DNA from: Candidatus Bathyarchaeota archaeon | GTDB lineage: Archaea > Thermoproteota > Bathyarchaeia > Bathyarchaeales > Bathycorpusculaceae | Assembly (NCBI GenBank): GCA_013388895.1 | Contig: JACAEK010000019.1 | Coordinates: 1 to 45,321, forward strand | Direction: 5' to 3' | Length of the DNA: 45,321 nucleotides | Shown here: in pieces, positions 7,406 to 15,425 of the stretch | Position numbering within the stretch: position 1 is the stretch's first letter | How the letters are laid out: every line of letters begins with the position of its first letter | Position numbers and translations under genes: made by a program | The notes under the pieces: generated by a model | Databases searched by the model: none | Told to the model about the DNA's origin: nothing | Seen by the model: the letters and a program-made list of their open reading frames with translations, nothing else

Positions 7406-8199
7406 TTCTTTTTCAACTGTTTCAGAGTTTCCTGGAGGGCTACCATGAGCTCCTTGGCCTCCTCTTTCACTGGCTTCTTGACGACGATTGTTTCACCCTT
7501 CAGTTTCGTATCTATCAATTCTTCAACTTTCTCTTTGAACGTGTCTTCATATTCTTTGATGTTAAAATCGCCGGACAGGTCGGAGATGATTTTTTTCGCC
7601 ATGGTGAGCTGTTCCTTGTCAGGTTCCTTCAACTCCTTGAGTTCTTCGAGCTTGTTCGGATCTGCAACTTCATACGCATAACGCAGGGTAGTCATTAGTA
7701 GTGCTCCTCTGTAAACATGTACCAAGACAGGGTACTCCTTCGTTCGCAACGTGATTCTTCCGACTCCTGCCTTGCCCATGCCATACAGCGCGTTCAAAAG
7801 TAGGCTATAAGCATCCTCGCTTTTGTCGGGCGTTAGCACGTACGATTTATCCAAGTAGATAGGATCCACGGACAAGAAGTCGACAAACTTGTCGATGCGA
7901 ATCCTTTGATCAGATTCTGGTCTAGCAGCTTTCAGCTCTTCCTTCTCGAAAATTACGAACTCGTTTTTTGCCACTTCGTATCCTTTCACAATGTCTTCCC
8001 AAGGCACTACCTTGTCTTCTTTGATGCAAACACGCTCGTATTTGAGGGGTTGTCCATCCTGTTTATGTAGAAACCTGAAGGAGATGCTTTTATCGAAAAT
8101 CATAGTGAACAATTTAACTGGTACATTTACCAAGCCTATTGTTATTCTTCCACTCCAAATTGGCCTCTTGGAAATTCGAGGTTCTGAAGATTTAGCCAT
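7402..8199 (-). CDS. ku: Ku protein, non-homologous end joining
   Basis: A 265-residue prokaryotic Ku, the homodimeric ring that binds DNA ends and recruits the LigD-type enzymes. The N-terminus RPIWSGRITIGLVNVPVKLF and the block ISFRFLHKQDGQPLKYERVC are diagnostic. The Ku core runs to about residue 215, and then comes a short Lys-rich C-terminus (KLKGETIVVKKPVKEEAKE...LKQLKKK) of the kind that contacts LigD and DNA. The stop overlaps the ligase start by 4 bases, and the polymerase gene ends 3 bases upstream. Ku is rare in archaea. Confidence 0.96.
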   Translation of the reverse strand: MAKSSEPRISKRPIWSGRITIGLVNVPVKLFTMIFDKSISFRFLHKQDGQPLKYERVCIKEDKVVPWEDIVKGYEVAKNEFVIFEKEELKAARPESDQRIRIDKFVDFLSVDPIYLDKSYVLTPDKSEDAYSLLLNALYGMGKAGVGRITLRTKEYPVLVHVYRGALLMTTLRYAYEVADPNKLEELKELKEPDKEQLTMAKKIISDLSGDFNIKEYEDTFKEKVEELIDTKLKGETIVVKKPVKEEAKELMVALQETLKQLKKK

Positions 8200-8202
8200 T
8201 TG

Positions 8203-9066
8203 CTATTTCACTTCCAACTTTTGCCTATTTCCAATTAAATCTTCCCAAGGATTCTTTTCGCTCTTGGGTACTGTGAAAATATTTAGCTCATCAGGTTTTA
8301 ATCCTTTCTTAATCTTGTGCCACTCCAATGGTGTGGAGACTGTGGCTTTTGGGGTAGCTCTTAAGCTGTATGGACATATCATCGTTTTGCCGTGGGAGTT
8401 TTGTAGATAATCCAAGAAGATGATTCCTGGTTCCTTAGTTCCAGAAAACTCGGAAACAACCAAGGGTGTTTCACTTGCAATATGCTTTCCAATCTGATGA
8501 ACGAATTCTCTCGTTTGTCTGAAACTATACTCAGGGATTATGGGGAGAACCGCGTGTAATCCCTTTTTGCCTGATGTCTTAACGTAGGACGCGAGTCCCA
8601 GACTCTCTAGTTTCTCCTTCAACAAAAGGGCAACTTCAACCACATTGTCAAAGCTTGCTGGCGGTTCAGGGTCAATGTCGAAGAATACAAGGTCTGGTTT
8701 TTCAAAAGAATCGACTTGTCCTAGTGTCATGTGTACTTCTATTGATGCTAAATTGGCTATCCAAATGAGGGTGTCCAGATCATTGCAGACTACGTAGTTT
8801 ATTGTTCGATTGGCGGTTTCAGAAAACCTTTTCATAGTCTTAACCCATGGTGGAGTTCCCATCGGAGCATCTTTTTCGTAAAAGCCTTCCTTATCAATTC
8901 CATCTGGAAATCTTGTCAAAACCAGCAGTCTTTGAGCTAATAGGTCGAGCATTTTCGGCGCAATCTTGATGTAATATTCGATAATTTGGCCTTTTGTTAT
9001 TTTCAGCTGAGGATAGAGGATCTTGTCTAGATTTGAGAGTTCCACTTTCGTAAGGTCGCCAGCCAT
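8203..9066 (-). CDS. LigD-type primase-polymerase (NHEJ gap-filling polymerase)
   Basis: A 287-residue stand-alone LigD polymerase domain of the archaeo-eukaryotic primase superfamily. It fills gaps at breaks, usually preferring ribonucleotides. The metal-binding acids are in FFDIDPEP (D130, D132) and FLDYLQNSHGKT (D219), matching the spacing of bacterial LigD-Pol. The KTSGKKGLHAVLP motif gives the conserved histidine. N-terminal LTKVELSNLDKILYPQ is the usual opening. It is the first gene of the NHEJ operon, with a GGTGAA ribosome-binding site 8 bases before the ATG. Confidence 0.95.
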   Translation of the reverse strand: MAGDLTKVELSNLDKILYPQLKITKGQIIEYYIKIAPKMLDLLAQRLLVLTRFPDGIDKEGFYEKDAPMGTPPWVKTMKRFSETANRTINYVVCNDLDTLIWIANLASIEVHMTLGQVDSFEKPDLVFFDIDPEPPASFDNVVEVALLLKEKLESLGLASYVKTSGKKGLHAVLPIIPEYSFRQTREFVHQIGKHIASETPLVVSEFSGTKEPGIIFLDYLQNSHGKTMICPYSLRATPKATVSTPLEWHKIKKGLKPDELNIFTVPKSEKNPWEDLIGNRQKLEVK

Positions 9067-9074
9067 CCTTCTGT

Positions 9075-9121
9075 TTCACCGAATCCTGGTGCAATACTAG
9101 TACCTAAAGAGTGAATTTAAG
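9075..9121 (-). promoter_or_regulatory. promoter and RBS of the NHEJ operon
   Basis: On the minus strand a TATA-like CTTAAATTC lies at 9113-9121. Transcription would start near 9091, giving a leader of about 25 bases that contains GGTGAA (9075-9080). The remaining intergenic sequence to 9319 shows no gene or repeat I can support. Confidence 0.4.
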
Positions 9122-9319
9122 TCTGAACCACTGGAACTCGTCTGCTGTAAAAAGTCTAGTGATGTATACAATCGGGCAGAGTTTGATTCGTTTTAGATGG
9201 CAATAGCACCCGCTATATTGAGAAATATGAATACTATGGCAGGTCTAGACTGCTTCTCGTTTGTCCATGATTCCAAATTCACAGTATGCCACATTTAGCC
9301 AAACAGAAAAAATGCGACG

Positions 9320-9754
9320 CTAAACGGAGGGTATGAGGACAGCAGCGTTCGCGTCAACGTGAATCTCTGCTGATGATTCTCTTAGTTCCCGAATTCGATT
9401 CTCGACAATCCTGTAAATGTTCGTTCTAACGCCATCGCTATTAGTAGGAGAAATGCTCCCCAGTTTTTTAGCAAGTTTGGAATCGCCAAGAATTTTCTCA
9501 ACCCAATTTTGAAAGTCTCTCCTCTGAAGATGGAAAATTAGACTTTCTGCCTTGGCAGATTTCACTCTATCAAGAAAATCAGAGAGATTTTTGGCAACTT
9601 CACCTGTTGGTTTTCCGACGGCTTCGTAGAAATAGAAAGCATCTTTGTCTCCTACTGTTCTTAGAATCCTTAAAGATTCTGTATCAACCTTCACATTTTG
9701 CCTTTTTCTATGCTCTGTTTTCCTCTCATTTTTAAGAGTCATACTTTTTTTCAT
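9320..9754 (-). CDS. DUF5752 family protein
   Basis: A 144-residue protein. After a Lys/Arg-rich N-terminus of about 25 residues, it carries the DUF5752 pattern: DAFYFYEAVGKPTGEVAKNLSDFL, then SLIFHLQRRDFQNWVEKILGD and SKLAKKLG. The family is found in archaea and bacteria and has no assigned biochemical function. It stands alone between the NHEJ operon and the divergent glycosylase gene. The basic N-terminal extension could bind nucleic acid, but that is a guess. Confidence 0.75.
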   Translation of the reverse strand: MKKSMTLKNERKTEHRKRQNVKVDTESLRILRTVGDKDAFYFYEAVGKPTGEVAKNLSDFLDRVKSAKAESLIFHLQRRDFQNWVEKILGDSKLAKKLGSISPTNSDGVRTNIYRIVENRIRELRESSAEIHVDANAAVLIPSV

Positions 9755-9923
9755 TCCGATTTCACCGTTAAGAGCAAACCATAACCTTCGTCGTGAGACT
9801 TAATAAACGTTCCTAGTGAAGTGTAGAACTCTTAGACAGCCTATTAAGCTTGCCAAAAGGCAGAAAAAAGAAGCTTTAAAGACATACGAAATATTAGATT
9901 GGTAGTCAAATCCCAAGGTTTGG
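9755..9923. promoter_or_regulatory. divergent promoter region (DUF5752 / YcaQ-like)
   Basis: This 169-base gap separates divergent genes. On the plus strand a TATA-like GCTTTAAAGAC lies near 9871-9881. It would start transcription around 9902, about 20 bases before the ATG of the glycosylase gene. No operator-like repeat was noticed. Confidence 0.35.
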
Positions 9924-11144
9924 ATGTTAATGCAATTAGAAAGCACAAGCTCCAAAGAGTTCTCGAAAGAAGCTGTTAGGCACTTTCTCGTTTTCAAGCA
10001 GGGGTTTCTTCAGAAAAAAGGCAAAAATGGAGCATACGACGCACTAAGACAGCTTGAGTGCATCCAAATTGACCCAATAAGCGTCGTTCATCCCAATCAT
10101 CACTTAGTTCTTCATAACAGGGTCGTCGATTACAAGCCATCCCACTTGGAAGAGTTGCTCTACAAAGACAGGGTCGCCTTCGAGTATTGGTGTAATGAAA
10201 AATCTATAATTCCAATCGAAGATTTTCCGAAATTCCGCTACAGAATGAAAAATCCGTCACAGTTTCACTCGCCATTTTACGAACGCATAAAAGCCCAAAG
10301 CAAAGAACTGCACAAAGAAATCAAGTATGTCCTTTCGGAAATCAAAAAACATGGACCGTTGTCTTCGGGAGAATTTGAGCAAAAAAGAAAAATCGAAGGA
10401 AAATTGGCGACAAAAGTTCTGAATCTCTTGTGGGATTGCGGCGACTTGGTGATTCACCACGTAGAAGGAAATCGCCGATACTTTGATCTTACAGAGCGAG
10501 TGCTTCCGTCAAACATGAACGAAGAAGTGGCAAGTCGTGAAGAATATGAACAGTTTATAATCCATAAATACATGAAAGCCTACGGACTTGTGGACATACG
10601 AGATTGGCGCTTCAGTTGGCTACCGCTGAAAATCCCTCAAAGAAAAGCCATGATAAAAAGAATGATAGAAGCAGACAAACTATGCCCGATTAAAATAGAA
10701 GACATCAAACATACATACTATGTTCTAAAGGAGAATCTGTCCCTTCTTGAAAATTCTGACACAGCAATAAACGAAAGCATTCTCTTCATTGCACCATTGG
10801 ATAATCTTTTATGGAATCGAAAAATGATCTCTGATCTCTTCGACTTTGATTATGCTTGGGAAGTCTACAAAGTTCCTGAAAAAAGAATTTACGGTTACTA
10901 CGTTATGCCAATCTTATACGGCACAAATTTCATTGGAAGAATTGATCCAAAACTTGACAGACAAAACAGGAAAATGATAATCCATTCATTGCTTTTAGAA
11001 GAAAAATGTTTTGGCGAAAACCTTGTTGATGAACTTGTTGCTGCTTTGCAGAGATTCCTGAGTTTTCACGAAGCTTCTAAAATTGAAATAAATAAAACGA
11101 GCCCAAAGAAATTGAAGCGTGCATTAATGCGTGAACTAAGCTAA
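9924..11144 (+). CDS. YcaQ/AlkX-like winged-helix DNA glycosylase
   Basis: A 406-residue protein of the HTH_42 (YcaQ) family, which includes AlkZ and AlkX, glycosylases that unhook interstrand crosslinks and bulky alkyl adducts. The catalytic region is LRQLECIQIDPISVVHPNHHLVLHNRV. It shows the QxD motif (Q48, D50) of the AlkX/YcaQ type rather than QxQ of AlkZ. Multiple winged-helix modules follow, and the C-terminal part LLWNRKMISDLFDFDYAWEVY...GRIDPKLDR is the family beta-barrel. Length is normal. It sits close to the NHEJ genes but on the other strand, so any link is by neighbourhood only. Confidence 0.88.
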   Translation: MLMQLESTSSKEFSKEAVRHFLVFKQGFLQKKGKNGAYDALRQLECIQIDPISVVHPNHHLVLHNRVVDYKPSHLEELLYKDRVAFEYWCNEKSIIPIEDFPKFRYRMKNPSQFHSPFYERIKAQSKELHKEIKYVLSEIKKHGPLSSGEFEQKRKIEGKLATKVLNLLWDCGDLVIHHVEGNRRYFDLTERVLPSNMNEEVASREEYEQFIIHKYMKAYGLVDIRDWRFSWLPLKIPQRKAMIKRMIEADKLCPIKIEDIKHTYYVLKENLSLLENSDTAINESILFIAPLDNLLWNRKMISDLFDFDYAWEVYKVPEKRIYGYYVMPILYGTNFIGRIDPKLDRQNRKMIIHSLLLEEKCFGENLVDELVAALQRFLSFHEASKIEINKTSPKKLKRALMRELS

Positions 11145-11170
11145 GCTAAATATCTTTAAATGTTTTTTGT

Positions 11171-11575
11171 TTAGAGCTCAATTCTGTGGCTTGGTTTGTT
11201 TCGATAATTTTGAACGCATTTTTGTTTTGGTAAGCAATCTCTTTCTGCTGCCCACTTAAGCAATGGCACTATTGCTTTTCTCAACTCTTTTCCATCTGCG
11301 GTTAATGAATACTCGACTCGTGGAGGAATCTCGTTGAAGGTTTCTTTCATTATTAGGTTCTCTTTTTGTAACGCCTTTAACGTGTCGGATAATGTTTTGG
11401 GACTCACGCCTTCAAGCTGTTCCATTAATCCATTAAACCTGAGTTTTTCGCAATTTCCCAGCACGTTTATTATTAGAAGTGTCCATTTCTTGCTGATTAC
11501 ATCTATTACTCCTTCAAGAGGACAGAGACATAGGTGAGTCCTTCCATCTTTTTGGCATTTGCTTTCTTTTGACAT
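11171..11575 (-). CDS. HxlR-family winged-helix transcriptional regulator
   Basis: A 134-residue HxlR (DUF24) regulator. Signature segments are CPLEGVIDVISKKWTLLIINVLG, LRFNGLMEQLEGVSPKTLSDTLKALQKENLI and RVEYSLTADGKELRKAIVPLLKW. HxlR proteins often sense electrophiles, thiol oxidants or metals through an N-terminal cysteine; here C18 in CPLEG, together with C8 and C16, could act that way. It is divergent from a small Cys/His-rich protein gene, and a long inverted repeat lies between them. Confidence 0.92.
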   Translation of the reverse strand: MSKESKCQKDGRTHLCLCPLEGVIDVISKKWTLLIINVLGNCEKLRFNGLMEQLEGVSPKTLSDTLKALQKENLIMKETFNEIPPRVEYSLTADGKELRKAIVPLLKWAAERDCLPKQKCVQNYRNKPSHRIEL

Positions 11576-11585
11576 AGTTGCTTTC

Positions 11586-11629
11586 TTACTATAAACTTTG
11601 TAGTTTAAATACTTTACTTTTTATAGTAA
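11586..11629. promoter_or_regulatory. inverted-repeat operator between hxlR and the Cys/His mini-protein
   Basis: TTACTATAAA (11586-11595) and TTTATAGTAA (11620-11629) are perfect 10-bp inverted arms separated by 24 bases. Inside lies a smaller repeat, AAACT and AGTTT (11593-11606), and a TTTAAATAC TATA-like element. HxlR regulators bind such palindromic sites near their own genes. The element covers the predicted promoters in both directions, so it most likely controls both. Confidence 0.6.
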
Positions 11630-11635
11630 CCACCT

Positions 11636-11860
11636 GTGATAACAATGTGTAAAGAATGTGATTGTGAAGAAAATTATCACGAAGACGATTGCAGTTGCGG
11701 TTGTAGAGAATGGCATCACGGACATAAGCGCTTTGGGGTTCGGCGATTTCTAACTAAAGACGAAAAGATTAAGAAATTGGAAAACTATGCAGAAGACCTC
11801 AGAAAAGAACTTACGGCAGTACAAGAACGAGTCAAAGAACTGAAAAGCAAACAAAAATAG
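11636..11860 (+). CDS. small Cys/His-rich protein with C-terminal coiled coil
   Basis: A 74-residue protein I cannot name. The first 30 residues contain six cysteines and five histidines (MCKECDCEENYHEDDCSCGCREWHHGHK), which suggests metal binding. Residues 40-74 are a charged heptad-like helix (EKIKKLENYAEDLRKELTAVQERVKELKSK), probably a coiled coil that oligomerises. The start could be GTG 11636, about 28 bases after a TATA-like box (leaderless), or ATG 11645. Divergence from hxlR across an inverted repeat suggests it is an HxlR target. Confidence 0.75.
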   Translation: MITMCKECDCEENYHEDDCSCGCREWHHGHKRFGVRRFLTKDEKIKKLENYAEDLRKELTAVQERVKELKSKQK

Positions 11861-11927
11861 CCTTCAATTTTTCCTCTCTCTTAATTTTTTTAGCATGCTC
11901 TACTGAAATGTTAAATTCAAAACAGGG

Positions 11928-12332
11928 TTATGAGGATTTTTCGATTTTTCCTATTAACTGCTGTACTTTACTTTTTATTGCGTTTCTGACTTTTCTTGCT
12001 TCATCTAAAGAAATCTTTGCTGGGTCTGGCATGTCCCAACTTTCCACATGTTTCGCGTAGACTACAGGGCATTCAGCGCTTCCGCAGACTGTTATACCTA
12101 CGTCAGCCTTTATCTGCAACTCCACCGTTAAAGCCTGAGGTTTCTTTTCGCTAATGTCAATTCCTTCTTCTTTCATTAGCAATATGGCGTTTGGGTGCAC
12201 TTCTGCTGCAGGCTTGATTCCGGCGCTAAGGGCTGTCCAGCCTTCTGGAGCGAACTTGTTGAAGTAGGCTTCCGCCACTTGACTTCTGAAACTGTTTTCA
12301 ACACAGGCGAATAGCACAGTTTTCAAAAACAT
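11928..12332 (-). CDS. arsC: low-molecular-weight phosphatase-fold arsenate reductase-like protein
   Basis: A 134-residue LMW-PTPase-fold protein. The P-loop is CVENSFRSQ (C10-x5-R16), close to CTGNSCRSQ of thioredoxin-coupled ArsC. The general acid region is SWDMPDPAK. A second cysteine pair lies in TVCGSAECPVVY, as expected for the redox cascade of ArsC (C82/C89 in Staphylococcus), though the spacing is shorter. It may reduce arsenate; a protein-tyrosine phosphatase role cannot be excluded. No arsenite pump or ArsR is in the window. It lies downstream of the copper genes on the same strand, with a 122-base gap. Confidence 0.82.
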   Translation of the reverse strand: MFLKTVLFACVENSFRSQVAEAYFNKFAPEGWTALSAGIKPAAEVHPNAILLMKEEGIDISEKKPQALTVELQIKADVGITVCGSAECPVVYAKHVESWDMPDPAKISLDEARKVRNAIKSKVQQLIGKIEKSS

Positions 12333-12454
12333 TCCTTCTACTCAGCTTATGACACCTATTTGTCTGAGGCAGTCTTAAGTTTTTCCGAAACCACACACAG
12401 CATTGCATTTGGGTTCTTGTCCATGTTCGGCAAGACTAAGTTATCTCTTTGATT

Positions 12455-12646
12455 CTAGCAGCAGCAATGCCCTGAATGCATAGAGTGACCTGAATGCCCG
12501 CCTGCATATTTTGTTGGGTTCTTGTCAAACGTTGTCTTGCACATTTGGTTGCAGAAGTAGTAGGTCTTGCCCATGTATTCTGATTTGAACTTGGCAGTTT
12601 TCTCGTCTACACTCATGCTGCAAACTGGATCTTTAGCCATGTTCAC
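12455..12646 (-). CDS. YHS-domain mini-protein with His/Cys-rich tail
   Basis: A 63-residue protein made of one YHS domain (AKDPVCSMSVDEKTAKF...GKTYYFCNQMCKTTFDKNPTKY) followed by GGHSGHSMHSGHCCC. YHS domains bind copper or other soft metals through cysteines. The Met/His/Cys-rich tail adds more ligands, so this looks like a small copper chaperone or buffer. It lies 22 bases downstream of the copper ATPase, whose N-terminus carries a related YHS domain. The two are probably co-transcribed. Confidence 0.88.
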   Translation of the reverse strand: MNMAKDPVCSMSVDEKTAKFKSEYMGKTYYFCNQMCKTTFDKNPTKYAGGHSGHSMHSGHCCC

Positions 12647-12668
12647 ATTTCACCTCCCATTTTTTTGC

Positions 12669-14744
12669 TTATAATTTAAGTAGTTTAAGAGTTGCCGAGT
12701 TGCTGACAACGAATAAGGAACTGAATGCCATAGCTCCAGCCGCTATTATCGGGCTCAGCAACCCAAGGGCGGCTACAGGAATCGAAACCAAGTTATATAT
12801 AAACGCCCAGAAAAGATTCTGCTTAATCTTTCGCATGGTCGCTCTGCTAAGCATTATTCCTCTCGCAACATCACACAAATCATCTTTAATGAGGACGATG
12901 CCACCAGCTTCTTTAGCAATGTCGGTTCCGCTTCCTATGGCTACACCGATATGCGCCTGAGCGAGGGCGGGAGCGTCATTTACACCATCACCTACCATGG
13001 CAACAACTTTGCCTTCACTCTGCAACCGTTTAATAACATCTACTTTCTGCCATGGCAAAACATTAGCGATAACGGTGTCAATGCCTAATTGCCCAGCTAT
13101 TGCTTTAGCAGTTCGCTCGTTGTCTCCAGTCAGCATGGCAACTTCTAATCCCATGTTTTTGAGCTGTTCTAAGGCTTCAGCTGCGTTGTTTTTGGGAGTG
13201 TCCATAGCTGCTACGATTCCGGCAGTTTCTCCGTCTACTGCAAGAAGCATCGAAGTTTTGCCTTGCTTCTCCAGCGTAGTAAGCTTTCCTTCTATGTTTT
13301 CAATGTTAACATTGTTAGCTTGAATGAGTTTTCGATTTCCAAATAGTATCTGATGTTTCTTGATGGAAGCTTTAACGCCATGTCCGGGAACAGCTTCAAA
13401 CGAATCAGCGTCAGCTACTTTCAGATGCGCTTCATTTGCTGCTTTGATGACGGCTTCTGCTAGTGGATGTTCTGAACCTTTTTCGGCAACAGCAGCAAAG
13501 CCTAAGATGTCGCTTTCGTTATAGCCCTCAAAAGCGATTACGTCTGTGACCGACGGCTCCCCTTTTGTCAAAGTTCCCGTCTTATCAAATACTACTGTGG
13601 TTAATTTTCCTGCGTTTTCAACGTATTCGCCTCCTCTTAGCAAAACGCCATATTCAGCGCCTTTGCCAACTCCTGCAAGAATCGCTGTTGGCGTGGCTAT
13701 GCCTAAAGCACATGGGCAAGCGATTAGGAGTATGGCTAGCAGCACAAGAAAGGCGAATGAGAAACCTGCTGTAACTAGCCAGAAAGTAAACGCTATTCCA
13801 GCAACTGTGAAGACGGCTGGAACAAAATATCCGACAACGCGGTCTGCAAATCTTTGAGCCGGAGCGTTGGAGGCCTGCGCTTCTTCCACTAGATGCACAA
13901 TCTGCATCAGAGCCGTGTCTTCACCAATTTTGGTCGCTTTGATTTTTAATAAGCCTGTTTTGTTTATTGTGGCACCTATAACTTCGCTACCTACGTTTTT
14001 TTCTACCGGTATGCTTTCACCGGTAATGATTTTCTCGTCAACAGAAGAGTAACCAGCCGTAACCACACCATCTGTAGGGATTTTTTCGCCCGGTTTAATG
14101 ATAAGTAAATCGCCTAGTAGTACATCGTCGATTGAAACTTCCACTTCCTGTTCATCTTTTAGCACTCTTGCAATAGTGGGCTGAAGCTCAAGCAGTTTTC
14201 GAATGGCTGCGGCTGATTTGCGCCTTATGGTTTCTTCAATAAACTTGCCTAATAACACGAAAGCCAGAATTGCAATGGCAACTTCCATGTAGCCGAATCC
14301 TTCTGATCCGAGTGATGGAAAGAATGTGCTGACGGCACCATACCCCCAACCAGCTAAAACGCCTGTTGTTATCAGTACATCCATGTTTATGGCATGAATT
14401 TTGAGCGCGTTATACGCTCCATGATGAATGCTCCATCCAGCTATCCAAACGATTGGCGTTGAAAGTATGAAGAAGGCCAAGTCCCATGCAGAAATGCCGA
14501 CTATTCTGAATGTCATGATAGCCACTGCCAAACCTAGTATAGCAATCACGCGCAAGGCAGCTACGCTTATTACCCCTGCAAGCGCCAAAGCGACTCGCCG
14601 TTTCATGGCTTTTAATTCTTGTTCTGGTTGTTCGTATGTTCGGGCGCAAGTTTCGCTGCAGAAATAGTGTGTTCTGTCGCCAATCTTACGTTTAATAGAA
14701 CCTTCTTTGTCTACTGTCATTCCGCATACTGGATCTCTTGGCAT
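12669..14744 (-). CDS. copA: copper-exporting P1B-type ATPase with N-terminal YHS domain
   Basis: A 691-residue P-type ATPase. Residues 1-40 form a YHS metal-binding domain ([12 protein letters not shown]...HYFCSETC) instead of the usual HMA domain. Then come the membrane segments, the actuator [10 protein letters not shown], the membrane metal site CPC (C343-C345), phosphorylation motif DKTGTLTKG (D387), the HP motif GSEHPLAEA, the ATP-binding [10 protein letters not shown] hinge, and final helices with YN and [15 protein letters not shown] with these YN and M-x2-SS features is the Cu(I) P1B-1 signature. It exports Cu(I) from the cytoplasm. It is divergent from a PadR-TRASH regulator. Confidence 0.95.
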   Translation of the reverse strand: MPRDPVCGMTVDKEGSIKRKIGDRTHYFCSETCARTYEQPEQELKAMKRRVALALAGVISVAALRVIAILGLAVAIMTFRIVGISAWDLAFFILSTPIVWIAGWSIHHGAYNALKIHAINMDVLITTGVLAGWGYGAVSTFFPSLGSEGFGYMEVAIAILAFVLLGKFIEETIRRKSAAAIRKLLELQPTIARVLKDEQEVEVSIDDVLLGDLLIIKPGEKIPTDGVVTAGYSSVDEKIITGESIPVEKNVGSEVIGATINKTGLLKIKATKIGEDTALMQIVHLVEEAQASNAPAQRFADRVVGYFVPAVFTVAGIAFTFWLVTAGFSFAFLVLLAILLIACPCALGIATPTAILAGVGKGAEYGVLLRGGEYVENAGKLTTVVFDKTGTLTKGEPSVTDVIAFEGYNESDILGFAAVAEKGSEHPLAEAVIKAANEAHLKVADADSFEAVPGHGVKASIKKHQILFGNRKLIQANNVNIENIEGKLTTLEKQGKTSMLLAVDGETAGIVAAMDTPKNNAAEALEQLKNMGLEVAMLTGDNERTAKAIAGQLGIDTVIANVLPWQKVDVIKRLQSEGKVVAMVGDGVNDAPALAQAHIGVAIGSGTDIAKEAGGIVLIKDDLCDVARGIMLSRATMRKIKQNLFWAFIYNLVSIPVAALGLLSPIIAAGAMAFSSLFVVSNSATLKLLKL

Positions 14745-14763
14745 TTGTCTGTACGCTCCAATT

Positions 14764-14822
14764 TAAATTCGCGTTTGGAAATATTTAAATATATCTATGA
14801 AAGATATATCTTTTGATGATAT
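14764..14822. promoter_or_regulatory. divergent copA / padR-TRASH promoter with AT-rich operator repeats
   Basis: The gap between the divergent starts holds several related elements: ATTTAAAT near 14761-14767, TATTTAAATATATCT at 14782-14796, the perfect palindrome GATATATC at 14803-14810, and GATGATATATG running into the regulator start. Repeated ATATC/GATAT half-sites are a plausible PadR operator overlapping the TATA boxes of both genes, which would let copper release the repressor. Exact binding sites are inferred. Confidence 0.5.
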
Positions 14823-15272
14823 ATGTCTACTTCTGACATCGACGAAATAGTTTCAGACTTTTCACGTTTCTACATACTTACAATATTATATGAAGCACCA
14901 AGCCACGGCTACAGCATCCTCAACAAATTCAAAAAGCGCGTGGGGAAAGAAGTAAGTCCAAGCCTCATCTACCCGTTTCTTAAGCAACTTGAACAGAAAG
15001 GACTGGTGAAGCATTCACTCAAACCCGTTGGCGCCAAGAAGAAGAAAGTCTTTGGGCTGACAAAGGAAGGCAAGGAACTATGCAAGCAGTTGTTCAAACG
15101 CTTTTCAGCTTTGGTTTCTGTTGCCATCGAGCCAAGTATGTCTATTTGCGCTAGTTGTGGCTGCAAAATTTATGAAGGCGGATACAATGAAGTAATTAAC
15201 AATAAAGAAATGACTTTCTGTTGTGTGCATTGCGCGGAATCGTACAAGCAAGAAACACAAAAGAAACATTAA
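14823..15272 (+). CDS. PadR-family regulator with C-terminal TRASH metal-sensing domain
   Basis: A 149-residue protein with two parts. Residues 10-100 are a PadR winged helix (FYILTILYEAPSHGYSILNKF...SPSLIYPFLKQLEQKGLV...KVFGLTKEGKELCKQ). Residues 108-145 are a TRASH-like zinc-finger (SICASCGCKIYEGGY ... MTFCCVHCAESY) with C-x2-C and C-x3-C pairs about 22 residues apart. TRASH domains sense copper and similar metals in archaeal regulators. Divergence from a YHS-copper ATPase makes it the likely copper-responsive repressor of that gene. The same metal-binding theme occurs in regulator, pump and chaperone. Confidence 0.88.
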   Translation: MSTSDIDEIVSDFSRFYILTILYEAPSHGYSILNKFKKRVGKEVSPSLIYPFLKQLEQKGLVKHSLKPVGAKKKKVFGLTKEGKELCKQLFKRFSALVSVAIEPSMSICASCGCKIYEGGYNEVINNKEMTFCCVHCAESYKQETQKKH

Positions 15273-15287
15273 AAGGTGTGCCGAAGC

Positions 15288-15425
15288 TTGCTAGGTCAAT
15301 ATTTGATAACATTCAGAGAAGTTCTCGAAGCGGCATTTATAACAGCGATAATTTTTGTGTTATCTAATAATGGATTGAAACACAGTTTCGCAAGAAAACA
15401 AGCAAGCCTTGAAATTTTCGTCTAA
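15288..15425 (+). pseudogene. N-terminal remnant of an FTR1-family iron permease
   Basis: Starting at TTG 15288, with a GGTGTG ribosome-binding site at 15275-15280, the frame encodes 45 residues: LLGQYLITFREVLEAAFITAII, then FVLSNNGLKHSFARKQ, ending EIFV before TAA. The TFREVLEA motif followed by a membrane helix is the hallmark N-terminus (REGLE) of FTR1 iron permeases, normally about 280 residues with seven helices. Nothing in the next 200 bases continues the permease in any frame. It is a truncated remnant in the position of an operon partner of the TRASH regulator, 15 bases after its stop. Confidence 0.65.

Noticed and set aside
12356-12430. A 22-codon minus-strand frame (MDKNPNAMLCVVSEKLK) between the ArsC-like and YHS genes
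   Set aside because: Too short, no ribosome-binding site and no recognised family.
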